Positions 60,183 to 64,000 of a DNA stretch of 64,000 bases are shown here, piece after piece; positions within the stretch are counted from its first letter, which is position 1, and each line of letters starts with the position of its first letter. Origin of the DNA: Planctomonas psychrotolerans (lineage in GTDB: Bacteria > Actinomycetota > Actinomycetes > Actinomycetales > Microbacteriaceae); contig NZ_SJEV01000001.1 in NCBI RefSeq assembly GCF_008642235.1, positions 2,808,400-2,872,399 on the forward strand. The letters are read 5' to 3'. Made by a program: the position numbers and the translations under genes. The notes beneath the pieces were generated by a model. The model was not told the DNA's origin. It saw nothing but the letters and a program-made list of their open reading frames with translations, and ran no database searches.

Positions 60183-60848
60183 GTGATCGTCGAGGAACGA
60201 GAGGCCACGGAGCCCGACACGCCGGCCGTGCCTGTGCTCCCGGCCCGCACATCCCCCGTGCAGGCGCGGAGCGCCGCGCGGGTCGAGACGCTGCTCGACG
60301 CGGCGGCGGCGGTCGTCGACGAGGTGGGTTTCGAGCGTCTCACCACGGCCATGGTGGCCGAGCGAGCCGGAGCATCCATCGGAACGGTGTACCGGTACTT
60401 CCCCGACCGGATCGCTCTCCTGCACGCCCTCAGCACCCGCTTGTTCGCGCGATACGTGCGCACCCTGGCCGAGCGCCACGAGCTCAGATCCCGTTCCCAC
60501 TGGCAGGACACGCTGGACGACATCATCGACGTCTTCGCCGACATGTACCGCACCGAGGCCGGTTTCCGAGCGATCCGGTTCGGCGACACCCTCGACATCA
60601 CCCAGGGCGAGGATGAGGAATCGAGCGGTGGACGACTCGCCGAGATCCTCGCGACGGACCTCGCCGACGCGGTGCCGGATGCGGACCGGGCGAGCGTGGT
60701 GTTCGCCCTCGAGGTGGTGGTGGGGATGATCGAGGCGCTGCTGCACCGGGCGTTCGTCGCCAGTGCCGAGGGCGATCCCCGTTTCATCGACGAAGCCCGG
60801 ACGGTGACCCGCGAATACCTGATTCGGGCGATCAACGTTCCCGCCTGA
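60183..60848 (+). CDS. TetR-family transcriptional regulator
   Basis: The 221-residue regulator has the N-terminal helix-turn-helix VGFERLTTAMVAERAGASIG followed by TVYRYFPDRIALLHAL. The C-terminal domain is helical and ligand-binding. GTG 60183 has GAGGGAGGA 7 nt upstream. It precedes the osmoprotectant ABC operon by 114 bp on the same strand and might control it or the App1-like gene. Confidence 0.92.
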   Translation: MIVEEREATEPDTPAVPVLPARTSPVQARSAARVETLLDAAAAVVDEVGFERLTTAMVAERAGASIGTVYRYFPDRIALLHALSTRLFARYVRTLAERHELRSRSHWQDTLDDIIDVFADMYRTEAGFRAIRFGDTLDITQGEDEESSGGRLAEILATDLADAVPDADRASVVFALEVVVGMIEALLHRAFVASAEGDPRFIDEARTVTREYLIRAINVPA

Positions 60849-60962
60849 CCGATCACGCGGCCTGAGGAATAACCGGATCTCTCCGCGTCGTGTCGCGTAA
60901 ACCGGTTCTCGTCGGTTACTTTAGGCGTCCGGCACGTGTCGATTCGTACAGTGGTACGAGGA

Positions 60963-61799
60963 ATGAGCCCATCTGTGATCGAGTTCCGCTCTGTGACCAA
61001 GCGATACCCCGACGGCACCACAGCGGTCGACGACTTCACCTACACGATTCCGGCGCGCACGACGACAGTTCTCGTCGGGTCGTCCGGTAGCGGCAAGACC
61101 ACGGTCCTCCGCATGATCAACCGGATGATCGACGCGACCGAGGGGCAGATCCTTATCGACGGCGTCGACGTGGCGAACCTCGACAAGGTGAAACTGCGGC
61201 GCAGCATCGGCTACGTGCTCCAGGCCGCCGGGTTGCTGCCGCACCGCAAGGTGATCGACAACGTCGCGACGGTGCCGGTGCTGAACGGAGTGCCGAAGGC
61301 GAAGGCCCGAGCCGACGCCCTCGACCTGCTTGACAAGGTGGGCCTCGATCGTGCCCTCGCCGAGCGCTATCCCCGGCAGCTCTCCGGCGGGCAGCAGCAG
61401 CGCGTGGGGGTGGCGCGCGCTCTCGCGTCCGACCCCAACATCCTGCTCATGGACGAGCCCTTCGGGGCGGTCGACCCCATCGTGCGCGCCGACCTGCAGG
61501 CCGAGTTGCGCCGCCTGCAGCGGGAGCTCGGGAAGACCATCGTGTTCGTGACCCATGACATCGACGAGGCATTCGCCCTCGCCGACCAGGTCGTCATCTT
61601 CCGCAAGGGCGGCGTGATCGCCCAGGCGGGCAGTCCCGCGGACATCCTGGCCTCGCCCGCCGATGACTTCGTCGCGAGCTTCGTCGGCGCCGACTCGGGC
61701 AAGCGACGATTCCGGCTGGAGAACCGTGGTGGTCACGACATCCTCGTCGACAGCTCCGGGCGGGCGGCGGGTGTCCTGGTCGAAGCAGACGAGTCGTGA
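60963..61799 (+). CDS. Osmoprotectant ABC transporter ATP-binding protein
   Basis: The 278-residue ProV/OpuCA-like ATPase has Walker A VGSSGSGKTTVLRMINRM, signature YPRQLSGGQQQRVGVARAL, Walker B NILLMDEPFGAVDP and switch His in FVTHDIDEAF. It ends soon after the ATPase core and has no tandem CBS domains, which in OpuA/OpuCA sense ionic strength. A TACAGT box at 60947-60952 gives a very short or absent leader. Its last codons overlap the next GTG (GTGA). Confidence 0.92.
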   Translation: MSPSVIEFRSVTKRYPDGTTAVDDFTYTIPARTTTVLVGSSGSGKTTVLRMINRMIDATEGQILIDGVDVANLDKVKLRRSIGYVLQAAGLLPHRKVIDNVATVPVLNGVPKAKARADALDLLDKVGLDRALAERYPRQLSGGQQQRVGVARALASDPNILLMDEPFGAVDPIVRADLQAELRRLQRELGKTIVFVTHDIDEAFALADQVVIFRKGGVIAQAGSPADILASPADDFVASFVGADSGKRRFRLENRGGHDILVDSSGRAAGVLVEADES

Positions 61800-62479
61800 G
61801 CTGGATCTTCGACAATCTCGATCTCATCGGGCGTCTCACCCTCGAGCACGTACGCCTCAGCGTCCCGCCGATCGTTCTCGGGTTGATCTTCGCCATTCCG
61901 CTCGGATGGTTCGCGTACCGGTTCCGACTCACCCGGTCCGTACTCCTCACCGCGATCGGGCTCCTTTACACGATTCCCTCGCTGGCGTTGTTCGTGATCC
62001 TTCCGCCACTTCTCGGCATCGGCTTTCTCAGCGAGTTGAACATCACCATCGCTCTGACGATCTACGCCGTCGCGATTCTCGCGCGCTCGGTGACGGATGC
62101 GCTCGGCGCGGTCGATCCCGACGTCCGTCAGTCCGCGATCGCGATCGGTTATTCGGGGTGGCGCCGTTTCTGGGGGGTCGAGTTACCGCTCGCCGGACCG
62201 ATCATCCTGGCGGGGTTGCGGGTCGCCGCTGTCAGCACGGTGAGCCTGGTGACCGTGGGAATCCTGGTCGGTGTCGAGAGCCTCGGCTACCTGTTCACCA
62301 ATGGGCTGCAACGGAGGATCATCGCCGAGGTGTTCGCCGGTGTCGCCATGACGGTGATCGTCGCGCTCCTCATCGACGCCCTCCTCGTTCTGCTCGGCCG
62401 GGCTCTGATGCCGTGGACCCGCGCTGATTCCCGCGCGACTCCGAAGGTTGCCGATCCGACTCGCGGGGCTGCCGCATGA
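61796..62479 (+). CDS. Osmoprotectant ABC transporter permease
   Basis: The 227-residue permease of the OpuCB/ProW type has six hydrophobic segments, the YTIPSLALFVILPPLLGIG block and the EAA-like loop DPDVRQSAIAIGYSGWRRFW. GTG start overlaps the ATPase stop. It imports glycine betaine, choline or related compatible solutes with the neighbouring genes. Confidence 0.92.
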   Translation: MSWIFDNLDLIGRLTLEHVRLSVPPIVLGLIFAIPLGWFAYRFRLTRSVLLTAIGLLYTIPSLALFVILPPLLGIGFLSELNITIALTIYAVAILARSVTDALGAVDPDVRQSAIAIGYSGWRRFWGVELPLAGPIILAGLRVAAVSTVSLVTVGILVGVESLGYLFTNGLQRRIIAEVFAGVAMTVIVALLIDALLVLLGRALMPWTRADSRATPKVADPTRGAAA

Positions 62480-63213
62480 ACGTGTTCGCCGAGGCGATCG
62501 CCTGGCTCTTCTCCGCCGAGCGGCTGACCGGGAACAATGCCATCCCGGTCCGGTTGCTCGAACATGTGTGGTTCACGGTGGTGTCGGTGAGCATCGCCGC
62601 GGCGATCGCGATACCCATCGGGTACCTCATCGGCCACACGGGGAGGGGCCGCGGTCTCGCCGTCTCGATCTCCGGGGCGGCCCGTGCCCTGCCGTCGTTC
62701 GGGCTCATCCTGCTGCTCGTGCTCCTCGCCGGTACGGCGCGAGCGTCGCTCGCTGCGATCGTCGCCTTCGTTCTGCTCGCGGTGCCCTCGATCCTGGCCG
62801 GGGCCTACGCCGGCATCGAGGCTGTCGACCGCAAGACGGTGGACGCCGCCCGGGCGATCGGGATGACGGAATGGCAGATCCTGTGGCGGGTGGAGGTGCC
62901 GCTCGGTCTCCCCCTCCTCATCGGAGGCATCCGCAACGCTGTGTTGCAGGTGGTGGCGACCGTGACCCTGGCGGCGTACGTCGGTCTGGGTGGTCTCGGC
63001 CTGTACATCTTCCGGGGCATCCCCCTGCGCCGATACGACGAGATGCTCGGCAGCGCCATCCTCATCGTCGCCCTGGCGCTCGCTCTCGATGCCCTGTTCG
63101 CTCTCGCCCAGCGCACGGTGGTACCGCGCGGAGTCATCCAGGGCTTCGCCACTGATCTCCGCGCATCGCCATCCGGGCGACGTGCGGTGGTGAGAAAGCT
63201 CACCGCAGATTGA
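62476..63213 (+). CDS. Osmoprotectant ABC transporter permease, second subunit
   Basis: The 245-residue permease of the OpuCD type has GYLIGHTGRGRGLAVSISGA, ALPSFGLILLLVLLAG and EAA loop DRKTVDAARAIGMTEWQILW, plus YVGLGGLGLYIFRGIP. The ATG overlaps the stop of the first permease (ATGA). Two distinct permeases plus a lipoprotein are the OpuC layout. Confidence 0.92.
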   Translation: MNVFAEAIAWLFSAERLTGNNAIPVRLLEHVWFTVVSVSIAAAIAIPIGYLIGHTGRGRGLAVSISGAARALPSFGLILLLVLLAGTARASLAAIVAFVLLAVPSILAGAYAGIEAVDRKTVDAARAIGMTEWQILWRVEVPLGLPLLIGGIRNAVLQVVATVTLAAYVGLGGLGLYIFRGIPLRRYDEMLGSAILIVALALALDALFALAQRTVVPRGVIQGFATDLRASPSGRRAVVRKLTAD

Positions 63214-63233
63214 CCGAACGGAAAAGGAAGAAA

Positions 63234-64000
63234 ATGTTCACAGCTCGGAAGAAAGGCCGGCTCGCCACAAGCGCAGTCGCGGTCGGAGCCGTAATAGCTC
63301 TGGCAGGGTGTGCATCAGGTGATCCCTTGGAGCCGGCCGAGGAGAACGCGTCCAGCACCGACAGCGGCACCATCGTGGTCGCGTCCCAGGCGTACTACTC
63401 CAACGAGATCATCGCCGAGATCTACGCCCAGGCTCTCGAGAACGGCGGACTCGAGGTGGAACGCAAGTTCCAGATCGGCCAGCGGGATGCGTACCTGCCC
63501 GCCCTCGACAACGGCGAAGTCGATGTGATCCCGGAGTACACCGGCAACCTCCTGCAGTTCTATTCGCCGGACACGACCGCGACCCTGTCCGACGAGGTGT
63601 ACGACGAGCTGGTGGAGGCGGTGCCGGACGGCCTGGTCGTACTCGACCAGTCCGCGGCGACCGACCAGGACTCGTACAACGTGACCAGTGAATTCGCGGA
63701 GGAGCACGGTCTGGTGTCGATCGGCGATCTCGCCGACGTGCCAGTGGAGCTCACGCTCGGCGGCAACGCCGAGCTGGAGGAGCGCCCCTACGGACCGACC
63801 GGACTGTCCGAGGTGTACGGGGTGGACGTCGGTTTCTCCGCCACCGGGGACACCACGGTTGATGCCCTGGTGCAGGGAACGGTGAACGTCGCCAACGTGT
63901 ACAGCGCGGACCCCTCCATCGCGTCCGAGAATCTTGTGACTCTCGAGGACCCCGAGGGTCTGTTCCTGGCGTCCAACGTCGTTCCGCTCGTGAGCGAGGA
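63234..64000 (+). CDS. Glycine betaine/choline-binding lipoprotein, 3' end beyond window
   Basis: The visible 255 residues begin MFTARKKGRLATSAVAVGAV with the lipobox LAGC. The OpuAC-type binding domain follows: IVVASQAYYSNEIIAEIYAQ, LPALDNGEVDVIPEYTGNLL, YGPTGLSEVYGVDV. AAAAGGAAG precedes the ATG, 20 bp after the second permease. Osmoprotectant specificity (betaine, choline, ectoine) cannot be told. The frame is open to the window edge. Confidence 0.93.
   Translation, partial: MFTARKKGRLATSAVAVGAVIALAGCASGDPLEPAEENASSTDSGTIVVASQAYYSNEIIAEIYAQALENGGLEVERKFQIGQRDAYLPALDNGEVDVIPEYTGNLLQFYSPDTTATLSDEVYDELVEAVPDGLVVLDQSAATDQDSYNVTSEFAEEHGLVSIGDLADVPVELTLGGNAELEERPYGPTGLSEVYGVDVGFSATGDTTVDALVQGTVNVANVYSADPSIASENLVTLEDPEGLFLASNVVPLVSE

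Overview
The window is high-GC, gene-dense actinobacterial DNA and most resembles Microbacteriaceae. Pointers to that group are the rplU-rpmA-obg-proB-proA-nadD-rsfS order, a class F sortase, an LAxTG sorting signal, an FMN riboswitch ahead of a PnuC-type (RibM) transporter, and many leaderless genes whose -10 box (TANNNT) sits 5-7 nt before the start codon. No IS element, prophage, CRISPR array or rRNA operon is visible. Genus assignment is inference only.

Layout: (1) 1-7150 is conserved housekeeping: a DUF4031 fragment, ribosomal L21/L27, Obg, proline synthesis, NAD synthesis, ribosome silencing and tRNA-Ala. (2) 7.3-8.5 kb holds a Cys/Met-rich copper-storage protein and two small proteins. 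(3) 8.6-12.9 kb is a fructose PTS operon (DeoR regulator, 1-phosphofructokinase, IIABC, HPr). (4) 12.9-24.5 kb is mixed: an atypical SDR, a membrane protein, a nuclease/phosphatase fold protein, a cell-wall nucleotidase, an AAA+ ATPase gene broken by a one-base frameshift, a methyltransferase, a flavoprotein with a divergent XRE-cupin regulator, and TerC behind a manganese-type riboswitch. (5) 24.6-43.9 kb is a large carbohydrate locus: GH3 glycosidase, LacI regulator, CUT1 ABC importer, two ThuA-like proteins, tautomerase, epimerase, aldo/keto reductase, SDR, SMP-30 lactonase, IlvD/Edd dehydratase, zinc alcohol dehydrogenase and two Gfo/Idh oxidoreductases. (6) 44.3-60.0 kb holds a DUF3516 helicase, a sortase/DUF4397 operon, hydrolases, UbiA, quinone reductase, YceI, a FUSC-like protein, an AlkZ-like glycosylase, glucose-6-phosphate dehydrogenase, RibM and an App1-like phosphatase. 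(7) 60.2-64.0 kb holds a TetR regulator and an OpuC-type osmoprotectant ABC importer that runs off the end.

How the genes may work together: the carbohydrate locus reads as import of a glycoside, cleavage by GH3, then non-phosphorylating oxidation (dehydrogenase, lactone, aldonate, 2-keto-3-deoxy acid). A LacI protein probably controls it; a shared motif GAAACYTWTCG, and at two promoters also GCAAYGTTTACWT, lies before its transcription units. No aldolase or downstream dehydrogenase is present, so the pathway must be completed elsewhere.

The most distinctive non-coding feature is a dispersed hairpin repeat (GGTCCCTGAGCCTGTCGAAGGGAC and variants) in five intergenic places. It shows compensatory base changes in its stem, forms 35-bp tandem arrays, and supplies the stop codons of two genes.
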